From positions 81,277,001 through 81,341,000 of the forward strand of contig CM060835.1 in the NCBI GenBank assembly GCA_030762175.1: 64,000 nucleotides of DNA, in the 5' to 3' direction. Positions 1-11,711 of this stretch are shown piece by piece. The translations under genes and the position numbers were made by a program. The notes under the pieces are model-generated. The model searched no databases and was not told the DNA's origin. It saw nothing but the letters and a program-made list of their open reading frames with translations. Numbering within the stretch: position 1 is the stretch's first letter; every line of letters starts with the position of its first letter. This stretch comes from Metallyticus violacea. Taxonomy: Eukaryota > Arthropoda > Insecta > Mantodea > Metallyticidae.

Positions 1-2430
1 AAAAGTTGACGGCTCTGTAACTCAAATTCTGTTTGAAGGCCAACTTAACAACTTGACTATGTCGGCTAAGTGAAATGGGAAAAGGAGGAAAATTCACTTG
101 GTTCTAGTATTTTAACTCATGACAACTTTCCACTTCTTAACGAGGCTTAAGGGTTACGCTCCTATATTCTTATATGAAAATAAGAATACATTAAGTAAAA
201 AATTAGAACCAAAATCTTTGTACTGCAAGAAGAAAGAAAGAATTCATCAGAAACATAGTTTTGGAATATATTAAAAGTAAATGTCTATACTGAGAAAACA
301 GCTTTCTTACCCTAGTTATGATTTTTTTCTAATCATTGCATGAAATTATAATTTGACTCCGGCATAGTTTATTTTAAGATCAACAATACATTCCTAAGTC
401 TAAGTACCTAGTTCTTAACCCGTTCTAGTCCGCTAAATGAATTCTCTGCAGAAGTTACTGTTATTTAAGCTAACCAAATATTTGGAAACTAATTGCGAAG
501 TCCAGTAGCTACTCTATTTACAAGCTCAATATACCTTATGCTTTTAATTATAAAAGTATTTTCATATATTAATAAATGCATTTCTTTTCGCCGTTGTATA
601 CTAATATTTCAAAATACTTTAATTCTGAATAGAATATTTTGAAATTCTATGTATCCATTTGTTAAATATATGCACATTTAAAATATAATTTTATTATAGG
701 ATTATTATAAATGCCGTAAATATTTTAAAGTGCCCTGTGTGATTAAATGTTTGGTATTTTATAATGAAAATATTTCTCTGAACATCTTACACTCATATAA
801 ATTGCTCAATAATCTATAATATTCTCTTAACTATATTAGATGTCACTAAACATCTTATTCTTTGCATTGCTGTAGGTTTTTAATTGTAATAATAATTAAA
901 AACATTTCACTAGGTGAGTATTCTTTGTAAGGAAATACTAAGTTCAGAGCCATTAATACATTTTTTACATTTGTAGTAAAAATCTGAGTGATTTTCCTGA
1001 GAAATTGTATCACTTGGGGCATTTTATGTGCTAGAAAATGTGCAAAGTTTCTATGCAAATGAAGCCTTAGGCAATACATATCTGCGTATAGACATTTTAA
1101 TTTGCACGCTATGAATTAACGAAGTTGCAATTAACAATTTTTATGCTGAACATTAATATAAATTTCAATGAAAATCATAAACTAAAAAACCGGACATATT
1201 TCAAAATTAAAGGAATACCAATATAAACTTGTCTTAAGGTGAGCAAGAAATGTTTATAAACTTAATCTTTTATCCATGTATTACTTTCAGGCACGATAAG
1301 AAATTCAATCTTCGTGCTAACTTCTTAGCTGAATTACACACAAGCAGGCGACAAAATGAATATCGTCTACAGTTTTATATTGTAAATACCAAAGACGTGT
1401 GTGTTTGTGTTAATTAGAGCAGTGCTGTTTCATAAATTCATTGTCTAGTTTACACCATCAGTTAAGGCAGAGCTTTAAATATTAAATTTGTCGTAACCAA
1501 TAACGTTCATTTCTGTTTTTCTGTAGTTTGAGTGTTAACTCTTTTCGTCTCATTCTGATACTGTGCCAAACTTGAAATCTGTTGATATTTTACGAGAAGG
1601 TCCAGCGGCTGCAGATTGAGAGCAAAGAAACATTTCCCTTACAGAGTGTTTCATCGAATGTTCCGATAAATTACTTATTAGCATCGGCAGATTGGAGCTA
1701 GCTGTTGGAACGTTCGTTACACCGTTTTAATAATGTGTAATTGTCAATTAAGAAGAAATAATGACGAACAAATAAAGTTGTACGTCTTGCGTTTTTGTTT
1801 TGATGCCAAGCAATCTCATTCGTTCTCCGTCTTTTTCTCTCGCGCTGGTGTCGTGTAACCGAAATAATCCATGGCCCTCTCTAACTCTCGAGAACGAAGC
1901 GAGCGGTAGTGCCGTAGAGAAGCCCATGCCGTGATTTATCGACGACCTTCCTTTGCTAACAACTTGAATTCCAGTTCGTGTCGCTCCGATGCTCTATTGT
2001 TTTGTATATATCGTGGCGGCGACATTCCAGCTTCGGTTTTGTTACTCGCTCTGTGTGTGTGTGCGCCTAACAGCGTGTTCGTCTTTTGTTTTTTTCCTTG
2101 TTCATTTTATTTCTTGTAGATAGGGCTTCTATCGCTCCGCTTGCCGACTCTGCCTGCGATAGGCACTGACATGTTATTGGATCTCAAAGCTCCGCGGCAG
2201 AGAGAGCAATGGTTTTAGTTCTCAGTGGCCCACGATTATCGAATAGCTGTCAGGACGTTCCTCGTATCGCTATCATAACCATTATCATTAAACCAGGGAC
2301 TTTTAGATGGACAGAGAGCTATAGTGTGCTCGTTCTAAAACGTCTGGTATCTCTTCAGTAAGCTAGTGGTGGGAAACAGAATGCAGATGCCTGTATGGTG
2401 GAACAGATGAATAGATTTTATCGGATGTGT
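1..2430. other. Intronic DNA, no gene seen
   Basis: AT-rich DNA with no supported exon or mobile element on either strand. The part at about 1800-2350 is visibly richer in G, C and CpG than its surroundings. By position it should be downstream intron of vestigial on the minus strand (inference). Confidence 0.5.
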
Positions 2431-2439
2431 CATCCTGAA

Positions 2440-2690
2440 AGCTTAGCGGACAATGTGGATGGATCGATGGATGTATAGGATGAACGGATGAATATAAGGA
2501 ATACAATGGATGAATGGATGAATATAAGGAATACAATGGATGAATAGATGAATGTAATGGATGTATAAAATAGATGGATCGATGGGTAGGTGGATAAAAT
2601 GGATGGATGAATAGATGAATGTAATGGATGTATAAAATAGATGGATCGATGGGTAGGTGGATAAAATGGATGGATGCTCAAATGAGAGCA
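2440..2690. repeat. GGAT-rich minisatellite
   Basis: A run of GGATGAAT-type motifs. Its second half is a 67-bp unit present twice in tandem (about 2537-2603 and 2604-2670) and nearly identical. The first half has a shorter unit containing GAATATAAGGAATACAATGG, also twice. The long frames read from it on the minus strand (Ser/Ile/His/Tyr-rich) are by-products of the repeat, not a protein. Confidence 0.9.
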
Positions 2691-2916
2691 ATGATACATG
2701 CAGTGACGGCTGGTAGCAGCATAAACTCGGGGTGCACAAGTTTACTGCTGTTACTGCTGAATACAGACTTCAAGCTCAAGAATCTTAATAACAAGAATTA
2801 ATATTCATACGCGCGCAGCTGAATATAAACAGTGAAAGAGAAAGAGGGAGCATTTAATACATCCATGACTATGATTAAAGTCAGGAATCTGCAGGTTGAA
2901 GTCTGTCTCTTCATAT

Positions 2917-3060
2917 TTCCTGTTGAAAGGGAAGTAAAGTCGTTGAAGGGACATAAAAGAACCTCAAGCCTGAAACCAGAAGTCTATGAGCAAAATATTT
3001 GGCCGTTCAAGACGCCCTGAATTGAATGGGACACTGATAACCAAAAATATTAAGCAGCCT
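2917..3060 (+). mobile_element. SINE family B, 3' fragment
   Basis: It matches the body of the family B SINE at 45819-46112: GGGAAGTAAAG, then AAAGAACCTCAAGCCTGAAA, then GCCCTGAATTGAATGGGA. The tRNA-like head is missing, so this is a 5'-truncated or eroded copy. Confidence 0.8.
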
Positions 3061-3229
3061 CTTTAAATAAAATAAATCTATAACCTACACTTCCTATGTT
3101 ACAAAATGACAGTTTGGCTCAAATTACTTCTTGGAGTTGGTCTATTCAGATTTTATCTTCGAATGGTTGCAAAAAAAAAAAAAAAGAATTTTTAAAGTGT
3201 TAATTTTCTTTACATTCAGTTGACACAAA

Positions 3230-4340
3230 ACGATAGAGCAGATGCTTTGGGCGTTGCAAAAGTTCTGGGCCTGACCAAGAAACACAAGATTGAAGAAAAT
3301 AGTTTTTTCTCTCTCTCCAACATAGGCACCTTGTAAATCAATACATTTATTCCAACGACTTTCCAACAGTTTAATAACCTCAGTTAAATAAGGTTAACCC
3401 ACCTGTGAAAAATATGCGAATGTTTCAGCTTCAACCCGTTATTTAATGTGAAGCTTGGGAACAAAAAGTAATCGCTGGGAGCCAAATCCGGCGAATATGG
3501 TGGATGCGAAAGCACTTCAAGGTGAAGGTCATGCAGTTTTGCAGCAACAATCCCGGACGTGTATGAAGGCGCATTATTGTGATGAAAGAAATTTCTTTTT
3601 CGCAAGATGTGGACGTTTAGCCTGAATAGTATCCTTCAATTGGTCCAGTAGTGAAGCGTGATACTTCCCGGTGATGGTTCTGTCTTTCTGGAGGTACGAG
3701 CACCACACAATGAGAATCCCAGAAAACCATACTCACGACTTTTTCTGCAGATAGAACCGTTTTTGCTTTATTTGGTTCTCTTTCACCTGTTACCACCCAC
3801 TGTTTGGACTGCTCCATCTCTGACGTGTAGTGATGAATTCATGTTTCACCTACTGTTAAGAAAAGTTGGAGAAACTCACTGGAATTGCGTTTAAACACTC
3901 TTGCGAAATGCTCATTCGAATGCGTGTTTGCTCCATTGTTAACAAAGACACCCATTCAGCGGAAAGCTTGTTCATACCCAAAACTTGGTGTAAAACGTAG
4001 TGAACGTGGCCTATCGAGGTCTTTGCAATGTCACTCAAGTCGCGTACCTTCAATCGGCGATCATTGTGAATGTTTGTCACATGGGATACCTTGAGAGCTC
4101 ATCATCTTAAATGAACATGCTTAAATTCAGCAGCCCACTTTTAACTGTCGAAAATGAACGGAAAGAATCCTTTCATGTGGAATCTAGCTCTCTTTATTTT
4201 TCTGTTGGTGTTAAACCCTTTAAAACGAAGTACTTCATCACAGCTCCTATTTCAGTTTTCGTCTTTTTGTAGAAAATGTTAGCACTAGTTTGTCTACACG
4301 ATCGTCACAAACAAGTAACAACACTTAAGCGTCTGAAACT
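3230..4340 (-). mobile_element. Mariner transposon, degenerate transposase
   Basis: Read from high to low coordinate on the minus strand, pieces of a mariner transposase appear in the family order. First come N-terminal helix-turn-helix pieces near 4250-4080, including YFVLKGLTP and DRRLKVRDL with GMNKLSAEW. Next is the central block with SKQWV and AKTVLSAEKV, then FWDSH (second catalytic D region) near 3740. Then come HHNNAPSYTSG and the HPPYSPDLAPSDYFLFPS block near 3590-3470, and finally RWNKCIDLQGAYV near 3340. Frameshifts and stops separate the pieces, and HDNAP has become HNNAP, so the catalytic site is damaged. Length, about 1.1 kb, is near that of a full mariner. Terminal repeats are not clearly legible. 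Known family: cut-and-paste DD34D transposase acting at TA sites. This copy cannot encode an active enzyme. Confidence 0.93.
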
Positions 4341-6805
4341 TTACTGCAAGTCATCTAAAAGATGATAGTTAACATCTATCAGAGTAGTTTTGGCATCTTC
4401 CTGGTCTTTCTGAGTGAGGTGGAGAACTTTTAGAGCACTCCTCGTACTTCATGAACTCACACATATTGGTTGTTATGGCTGCTCCTGCCGCTTTCTCTCG
4501 TCTCCCTCGGTAAATATACTCACCGATGTGTACCGCTTCAGTACCCTACTGATAATTACAGTAGATACAAACATTAGTAGCAACTTGATGTCCCCTACAG
4601 ACATTAACGTAGTTTTTAAACCTATGCATAAGCAACAGTTATGGGAAATTAAATGTTGAATGTTTGGAGGTAGCGCAAATCAGCCACCTCCTAGAAGAGC
4701 GAAATTTGGAAGGATGAAGGAATGGGTAAACGTACGTACGGAAGAATGAGTGATGTATAAGTGAGTGAAATGAAATGTCAGATGGTCATGCACTCACTGG
4801 AACTATAGAGACAGGGAAGTTAACAGTTATCAACATAAACTAAAATACCTAAGAATGTAACTTAGCAGTACTGTGAAAAAAGAGCAAATTGAGCACTTCT
4901 GTAAATGTCGGCTTCTTCTGAAATGCAAATGTGTGTCATGATACTTTGAGCTCCAGAAATGAACCTCCAAACGTTTATTATGAAAGAATGTCTGCTAAAC
5001 AATCCTACCGGGCAAGTCGTACATTCATATCTCTAGTTCATGAAATACATTTATTATGCACAAAGTCCGGAACCACAAGTTCCTTAGCCACTTGTCATTC
5101 GCCTTTATCTTGAAAAATGTCATAAAGAAAGCTGGTCGTTTTAGTCTAAGCACTGGACTTTTGCAGACTTTCTTAATTGCAGCACTCGGCAACATGTTAT
5201 ATAGGTAAGTATTTTTTATAAACTTATAGTTCCCATTCCAACTAGCAAAAGAACGCTTGGTATTCAACTTTCCTTCGGCAACATGGACACTAGAGGTAGT
5301 AATAATGTACATATGTAATAAGTAATTATTACAATTAAACAACTACAACAATAGTAATATTTACATTAGCTTAACCAAATCTGCTTTCTAATGTTATAAA
5401 GAAAGTACAGGTCACTTAGCTTCTTTGGTAGAACTGTTTAAACTACAATATTGCGACACAGAAGCTCCTTTGTTTCTGTGCTGTATTGCATAAAAGACGC
5501 AAGACAATTGGCATTTCTTGGTACTGTCACGTGAACATAATTGTGTCACTTTCAAGTTTAATTTCATTGGTCAACACATGTCTTGTCCTCAATCGTCAGG
5601 GATTAATACCTCACTTATAGGAAAGATCTCCTCTGAGCTGCCGGAGTGATAGGAAGTAGGTAAGAAGTTCCCGGGAAATGGAACATTGTTTCCGCTTTTT
5701 CTAAAAATTCAATAGAGTTTCTTGCCTATGTCTTTGGCCCAGATTTTTGTAGGATTTTCAGAATTATTTTACATGTTTAAAATGTAAATTATAAAACATT
5801 TAATACTACCTTTGTCTGAAAACATTTTGTCAGTTTGCTTAGGCACTTGCTGGGTTTTAGTCTTATAAAGAACGTGTTTCAAATAACTTTTAGTACGCTA
5901 CGAGAATTTTTGTTGTGACCTTAATTGTATTATATAATTTTACTATGAAGAGTATGAAAAAGTTTGTAAGCCCAAGTTAGGCAGATTTTTTTTTTTTGTC
6001 TCCCATTTGGAAGCAATTTCGTAGCAAATGGGATTCATTTGAAGAAATTTTGAAAGGTTAGCTATAAACCGTTCTTATTTATTATTGTAATGTTTTATAA
6101 ATTATTGTATCTATGACAGCACTTATTTGCATTGCACAGCTTAATTTTGTAACGAGTTTTCCTGAACACATGTTCTTGATTTCAAAGTTTTATCACTAAT
6201 TATTATAATAAAAGTAGTGAAATTAATAATTATTTTCATAGCGTTGCTACAGTCATAATTTCCTTTGAGGAAACAACACACACGCAAACGGATCCTGTAG
6301 GCTTTTATGTTATTCTATAGTACGCCAAGTGGCAACAATAATAGCAATGCGCGGTTAGACAAATAAATAATAAATATCAAAACCAGTCACCCTTAACTCA
6401 ACTATGACGTCTCAAGTGCTAGCCAGAGCTTGGTCGATTCAACATTAAAAAAGCATGTTATCATACACCGCCTCATTTCTTTAGTATAACAGGCGAAAAA
6501 TAAAACAATGGTATAAGAAAGTAGCAATCTTACACAATGAATAAAATATTACAAGACAAGACTTATTACACTGCAAATGGAGAGGTCTGTAGAAGATATT
6601 GTTAAAAATTTTCCAATGTTTTCCCTTTCTCTTATAACAATAGTCAATGGTATTATATTTCGTGGTCTTGATCGGTTTTAGCTTTTACGGGATAATGAAT
6701 AACAGAGGGGAAATGTCTGCTTATCCAATTAGGAATAGAAGCGACATGCTTTGTTAACCAGATGTAGACTACACCCAGACGGACCATTTCACAGTCTATC
6801 CGTTC
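4341..6805. other. Intronic DNA, nothing recognised
   Basis: About 2.5 kb of AT-rich sequence. Several open frames of 60-105 codons occur, but none shows a family motif, a splice context or composition unlike its surroundings. Confidence 0.5.
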
Positions 6806-6811
6806 TGCTAA

Positions 6812-7140
6812 TCGAGCGATGTGGCTCAGGCGTTAATTCTTAAGATTCCTATTTGGGATTCAGTTCTCTTGGGCTTTTACGTGGTTTTTCCTGGTCACTT
6901 AGGCGAATGCTAAGATGGACATTCACATTCTACAAAATATCCGCTTTTCCATTTACTTTCATTTCATTCCATAGCATCGGAAGCCTCCGGCAAAGCAGGA
7001 TGGTGTCTTGCGGTGTGACGGTGGCTTGCGCTTGAGAAAAGTTCCTGTCCTAGCGCTAAGCGAGTTGTGTCTACCGGCCATCCTTGGGGGACCTCGGGAC
7101 ACCTGGAATGAGACGTTAGAGGAACCGGGGGTGGTTCTCC
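6812..7140 (+). mobile_element. SINE family C copy
   Basis: It opens with a tRNA-like box A (GATGTGGCTCAGGCG) and has TTTCCTGGTCACTTAGGCGA further in. It shares GCGGTGTGACGGTGGCTTGC with the split family C copy at 39905-40520. The box B region is eroded. It abuts the antisense family A SINE that follows, so one may have inserted next to the other. Confidence 0.75.
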
Positions 7141-7141
7141 T

Positions 7142-7352
7142 TCTATTTAACTCCAGTTTTTAATACTGAGGCACCATAGGCGGTGGACATTGATGATACA
7201 TGAGGTGAAATAATAAATTGGGAAAGAATTTATTTTTAATGTTCCAGGCGTAAGTTTAGGGTACCTCCCCGGCATTTGTCCGAACCCCAGACCTTCCGCT
7301 CATGAGTCCGCGTCTTAACGACCCCGGCCACCCTAGCGGTGGGGGTGCTTCT
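7142..7352 (-). mobile_element. SINE family A copy
   Basis: Antisense copy. The 3' tail signature (TACTGAGGCACCATAGGCGG) is at the left. The reverse complement of the tRNA-like head is at the right (GGCCGGGGTCGTTAAGACGC on the minus strand), with GGTCTGGGGTTCG as box B. It is homologous to the complete sense copy at 42362-42640. The TTTTAACGCCCG stretch of the tail is partly lost. Confidence 0.88.
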
Positions 7353-8689
7353 CGCGAGCCTGCCAGCGACTGGGACTTATCATCTGTTAGGACGTTAGGA
7401 ACCCCCCCCCCACGCTCGTATATCGCCTCCTCGTGTATCCTCCATCTCATCCCTTCCTCCAGAAAATACCTCCTCGGGGGCATATGTACGATAGGCTCAT
7501 TAGACGCCGCGGTGCGTCCTTCTTAGGGCGGAAAAAGAACAATGTCCGGCTCTCCGATGCCATTTTGACATGAATAGACAACAAATTTTCTTGCTAATTA
7601 TGGACAGACACCTCTGTGCACATGAGTAGTACAAATTAAGCCATGCTTAACCTAAATTTTCTGCATCTATTAATATCATGCTTTGAGATATGTTAGTGTT
7701 TGTTGAGAAAGAAGACGTTACTGACTCAATAAAAATGTGTAAATGTGTAGTGAGCACAAAACATTGTAAATAAAAACAAAAAAGTGTAGTCATCAATATG
7801 AGCTTTATCATTATTATTGTTATTGTCATTGCTATGAGAAAATTATTATGCATTTCATTGAACACCTATAAAATAATGATACGTTTTTTTCGAATTTCGC
7901 ATATTTACAATTCTACATCACTGTATAAATAAATAAAATTTTGTTACAGATTATCAAACTGCAATTTTGAAATAACGCTTTCCTTAGACTAACACAGTTC
8001 TATGTTCCTACATACTTTGTAGCTTTTGAAAATAAGAGCAGTAAAACAAAACAAACTAAACAGTGATATTAGTAGCAATTGCCTGTTTTGTATTCTGTTA
8101 TGTACTACAGTGAGATCAATAATGCATTTCCCATGGCGCGGTTTTTTTTTGTTTTGTTTTTTTTTTTTTGTTTTTTTTTTGTTTTTTTTTTTTCCACTCG
8201 TTTGCCGGCCGTGGAAGGATTAGCAAGCCGGTTTGCTTACTTGTTGACTTTGCTGAATATCGCAGTTTAGCGCAGCTGTTCCCGGGTGTGTGCTGTGTTG
8301 TTCGTTTCTTAATTCCACAGTATATAGAAAGTATATTATGCCTCGTGTGTTTACATTGGCAACCGTGTCTTTATGTGCGATTCATATGTGTACTCAGTTG
8401 AGAAAGAATTATAGGACTTTTTTGAGCGTACATTATGTGAATACCATACTACCCCCCCCCTTTTTTCAGTGAATTAACAGACAAGAGTGTGATCATGCAT
8501 TTTTTTTTTCCCTCAAAAGGACTCTACCACAGCTCACACTGCGAATAATTCCATGAGAGCAATTCACAATGTGTTTCCTTAACACCGAGTTATTAATAGG
8601 GATTTGTGACCCTCTCGGTACCCCAATTTAATTAAAAAAATAGGGTATATAACCCCCCCGGCTATGGCACCGTGATCTTTCGGTCAGTG
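7353..8689. other. Intronic DNA with homopolymer tracts
   Basis: No gene seen. It contains a T-rich tract with interspersed G at about 8142-8194, a C run at about 8451-8460 and a second T run at about 8500. Hydrophobic frames read through the T tract (Phe-rich) are artefacts of composition. Confidence 0.6.
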
Positions 8690-8835
8690 TGTACAGAAGT
8701 TTCGCGTGTAAATCCGCAATGTTAGCTACCTGGGTAAGGCGTTTCCGGAGTTTTTCCTTACCCAAAAAGTTGAATGCCAGTCTTTAAGAGCTGTGGGCTC
8801 CGGGCTCGTTTACGAACTCATTTCTTTAGACCTTG
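8690..8835 (+). mobile_element. SINE-like family D fragment
   Basis: TTTTTCCTTACC, a short AAG spacer, GAATG, then GAGCT is shared in order with 47020-47155. The two share little outside this block. The resemblance suggests a short interspersed repeat whose head is not recognisable here. Confidence 0.5.
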
Positions 8836-8924
8836 GTTCTAATGAGGGACGTTAAACTGTTGGAAGAAAGAAGAAGGAAAAAAAAAAACGAAACATTTAC
8901 CTATCCATCCCTTGGCACTGAAAG

Positions 8925-9060
8925 CACTTCTCAATTTAATTCAGCGTGTCGCTTCCTAAAATCTGGAACTCTGTTCCCTCTAAAGACACATTGTCGGACA
9001 GTAATGCAATTTAAACACCTCCTTAACTCTAGGAATCACAGTAATTTGTTTCCCTGTCAT
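8925..9060 (+). pseudogene. Non-LTR retrotransposon ORF2, C-terminal remnant
   Basis: One frame reads FSVSLPKIWNSVPS. After a frameshift, the next reads HCRTVMQFKHLLN. This is the signature found after the reverse-transcriptase domain of Jockey/CR1-like elements (R-x-WN-x-LP-x-x-x-R, then a C-R-x-x-x-x-FK segment). The nucleotide sequence is also similar to 43940-44050, sharing ATTGTCGGACA, GCAATTTAAAC and TTAACTCTAGGAATCACA. A CT-rich 3' tail follows. Confidence 0.65.
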
Positions 9061-9597
9061 CTTCTCTTCTTCTTTTCTTTTTCTCTTGCATCTGAAGAAT
9101 AAGTAAAAGTATAATAATGCAATCTTTATTAATTTTCCCTATCATCTTAACGTGCAATTTATTTCTTTAATGTGTCTCTTATTTTTATATAACTACCGTG
9201 TCCTCATTCCACTGCGCAATCGGTATATTTTTCTTTGTATTCTATGGTTTAGAATTCCTAATGATAAGATCAATTTGCACGTTTGACACATCACCAAAAT
9301 GCTTTGAAGAATCCTCCATTTTGCGTTATGATTGTCAATTGTCCTTGCATTTATTGCTATCAATGCTCCCCACCGTCTCTAGCAAAAGTGGTCAGTGATG
9401 CGTATTCAGGAATTATATAGTGGAGGTTTAGAGTTGGCTACACTGACCACAAGACAAGTGCACGTCGCGTGATAAAACGGATGTTTTTCCCTCCCCATAA
9501 TTTCACTTCGTAATCCGGCTGTGGTTGGTCAAAATTCAAAATTTTGTTTCGTTTCATTGATTGATTTTAAGATGACAAAATAATTCATATAAATCTC
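9061..9597. other. Intronic DNA, nothing recognised
   Basis: About 540 bp of AT-rich sequence without a supported gene or repeat. Confidence 0.5.
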
Positions 9598-9740
9598 TGC
9601 TGTACCTGAAACAAAACCTGTGGAAGTGTTGAAACAACATAACTGGGATGCAGTTTACAATAATGCGGCGAATGTCAGAATATCTTTTCAAAAGAATTCA
9701 GGCATGTCTCACAGCGGAGGACAGAGAATCTACCTGTACT
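9598..9740 (+). pseudogene. Transposase C-terminal fragment
   Basis: Nucleotide similarity to 61420-61560: GTGGAAGTG then TGAAACAA, GCAGTTTACAATA, and TCAGG followed by TCTCACAGC. The intact frame in the other copy reads like the end of an IS630/Tc1-type transposase (LKQNIREAVYNI, then RDRHFEHVL). Here the frame EVLKQHNWDAVYN is followed by disruptions. Confidence 0.5.
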
Positions 9741-10430
9741 AACTACTACTAATATATAACAAAACGAATGTGTGCTATCAGTTCCATCCGCGCGATATGA
9801 TTATTGTCGGCAAATTGACGAGGCTGTTGCTCTTTAACTATGCGCAGGCATAATCAGTTTTCGATTGCATAGCGGAATGAGAGTAATTTCTATTCCTCTA
9901 GTAGAGTGGAAAGGGAGACTCCATGGCATTTACCCTCACCAGAATAAATATGTAAATAATGTTACCAGTCCTTCAAATGAAACACAGACTGAATTATATT
10001 AAATTATATATTTTAATGCTAATTTACCCATAAAACAAAAAGCACATCCGTTTCTTAGCTACCCTGTCTAAAAGACACAGGCAGTTACATCAACAGATGT
10101 TAACCTAATGTTAAACTGCGAGTTAAATAAACATCACCTTTCCCATGTGTTAAACGTTTAACAAGTGCTAACAGGTCGAAAATGGCGGCTGTAATTCAAC
10201 TGTATATGTCGAAATTCTAGGTTTGGATATGTTAAGTCGTTACTAACAGAGAAAGATCTGTAAGATGTAGTGACTTTGAAAATTTTAGACAAAAGACCAA
10301 TTTTTACAAAGGCACAGAATGTGGTAAAACAATCGCTATAGGATTGTAGATGAAATATGAGAGAGGTTGGAATGCAGAAGTAGAAACATGATTCTCTCTC
10401 TCCCATTGGTTAAGAAAGGGAAAGGCCCCA
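9741..10430. other. Intronic DNA, nothing recognised
   Basis: No supported gene, repeat or mobile element in this interval. Confidence 0.45.
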
Positions 10431-10898
10431 TTCACAATGAAAATTAAACGTAACATGAACGTAAAAACTAGATGCTATATATTTTATTGGAACCATTCAC
10501 AATGAATCACGTAAACGTATAATTAGACGTAAACTTAGAAGTTTGCAAAGCCCAAGGTTTCGCGTTTACGTTTAACTTAAACTTATCAGAACGCACCTGC
10601 TCTATTTGTACAGCTCTATAGCAGAAAGAGCTGAAGTGGCTTGCATTATAAGAAAGTTATCCTTGCTTATATTGCTCCGAGCAAATCGGTTACTGCACTT
10701 GCATGTGCATATACGCTACCGCCGTCTGTTCAGACGCAGCCATTTTCAATCAGCTGTTAGTTGATCTTATTATTACTTTTTTAAAGCTAATATGCTTTTG
10801 CACTTTCTTTGTGAATAACTGCATACTACTACTACGTTTGCGTGTTACATTTTATTTTATTTTATTTTATTATGTGAACGTCTAATTTTCATTGTGAA
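10431..10898. mobile_element. MITE-like element with 21-bp terminal inverted repeats
   Basis: The left end TTCACAATGAAAATTAAACG is matched in inverted orientation at 10878-10898 with one mismatch over 21 bp. A second, partial TTCACAATGAA copy starts at 10495. The interior of about 420 bp has no long frame. I cannot fix a target-site duplication. It fits a non-autonomous DNA transposon; the superfamily is unknown. Confidence 0.6.
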
Positions 10899-10964
10899 AC
10901 ACATGTAATGTTTCGAACAATGGCGGTATTTCAAAAGCTACTGTTTTCGGGATTATTAGAAAGG

Positions 10965-11240
10965 TTACCACTGCAATTGCATCAATAAGAGGAACTTAAC
11001 ATTTCCTTGTTTAGAGGAATATCTGCAAATTATAAATTCTTTTTCTGTACATTTTTCTAGTGTTTTTGGGAGCATTTGATTGTACGCAAAATTCAATGTC
11101 TTACAGTCAACAGAACCGATACCCCAAAATTTAGTATTTACACGGGCTGCTTTTACATCAATATTCAAATAATCAGCATTCCTAACCTCCAATAGGAATC
11201 GTTGCTGGGTGAGTTGGGTCAGCAGTGTGATGTTTAACAA
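10965..11240 (-). pseudogene. Small ORF, possible MADF-like remnant
   Basis: A 91-codon frame begins at 11240. Its N-terminal part (RFLLEVRNADYLN, then FWGIG) loosely follows the pattern of MADF/SANT-like domains: hydrophobic-LxxV, D/N-Y, K-rich, W-x-x-I-G. Such domains occur in host regulators and in accessory proteins of Harbinger-type transposons. The match is weak and the C-terminal half is unrecognisable. It lies next to the element at 10431-10898, but no link is shown. It may be a chance frame. Confidence 0.2.
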
Positions 11241-11711
11241 TTCTCACTTCAGACCTCAGTTTGAATAGATACCATAAATGAATGATTCTGTTAAGTTATA
11301 GAGGATACTTAAGGAAATTTATAATGTTTCACGTCTCGGCTATAGAGTACCGCAGCTGAAAACGCCCGTACTTCAACTGCAATATGCTTGAATTGTCCTG
11401 CCTTGGCTACACATGCATACTATCAGGAAATTACATTCTGATTGACATGATCAAGTTTGACCGTTGATAATGCTTTCCTTTAAACTTGCTTTCATTTCGG
11501 AGTGATATTGTTAGCGAACGTTCAAGATTTTGACGGTTTTCAGAACTTTCTTGTGCAACACTCGTATAGAATTAAATGAAAGTACTTCTTCAAGGAACAA
11601 GTTGCACAATGCAATTTATTAATCTGAACTTATTTTTAAAAATCACAAGTAATTCAATGGAATATGACGGTTTTTAGAACGCTGCCATTTCTAGCGTTTT
11701 TGCATATTAGG
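11241..11711. other. Intronic DNA, nothing recognised
   Basis: No supported gene or repeat. Confidence 0.45.

Noticed and set aside
203..229. Possible last vg exon on the minus strand: TTCTTGCAG acceptor, then six codons VQRFWF and a stop in the right phase
   Set aside because: The phase and the final WF fit, but only six residues exist and they lack the expected acidic, Ser-rich tail of Vestigial. An acceptor plus six codons can easily occur by chance.
1480..1510. Minus-strand YW-containing peptide near 1495 as a vg C-terminus
   Set aside because: No stop directly after it and no acceptor in the proper phase.
2430..2739. Two overlapping minus-strand ORFs of 89 and 98 codons rich in Ser, Ile, His and Tyr
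   Set aside because: They are translations of the GGAT minisatellite in different frames.
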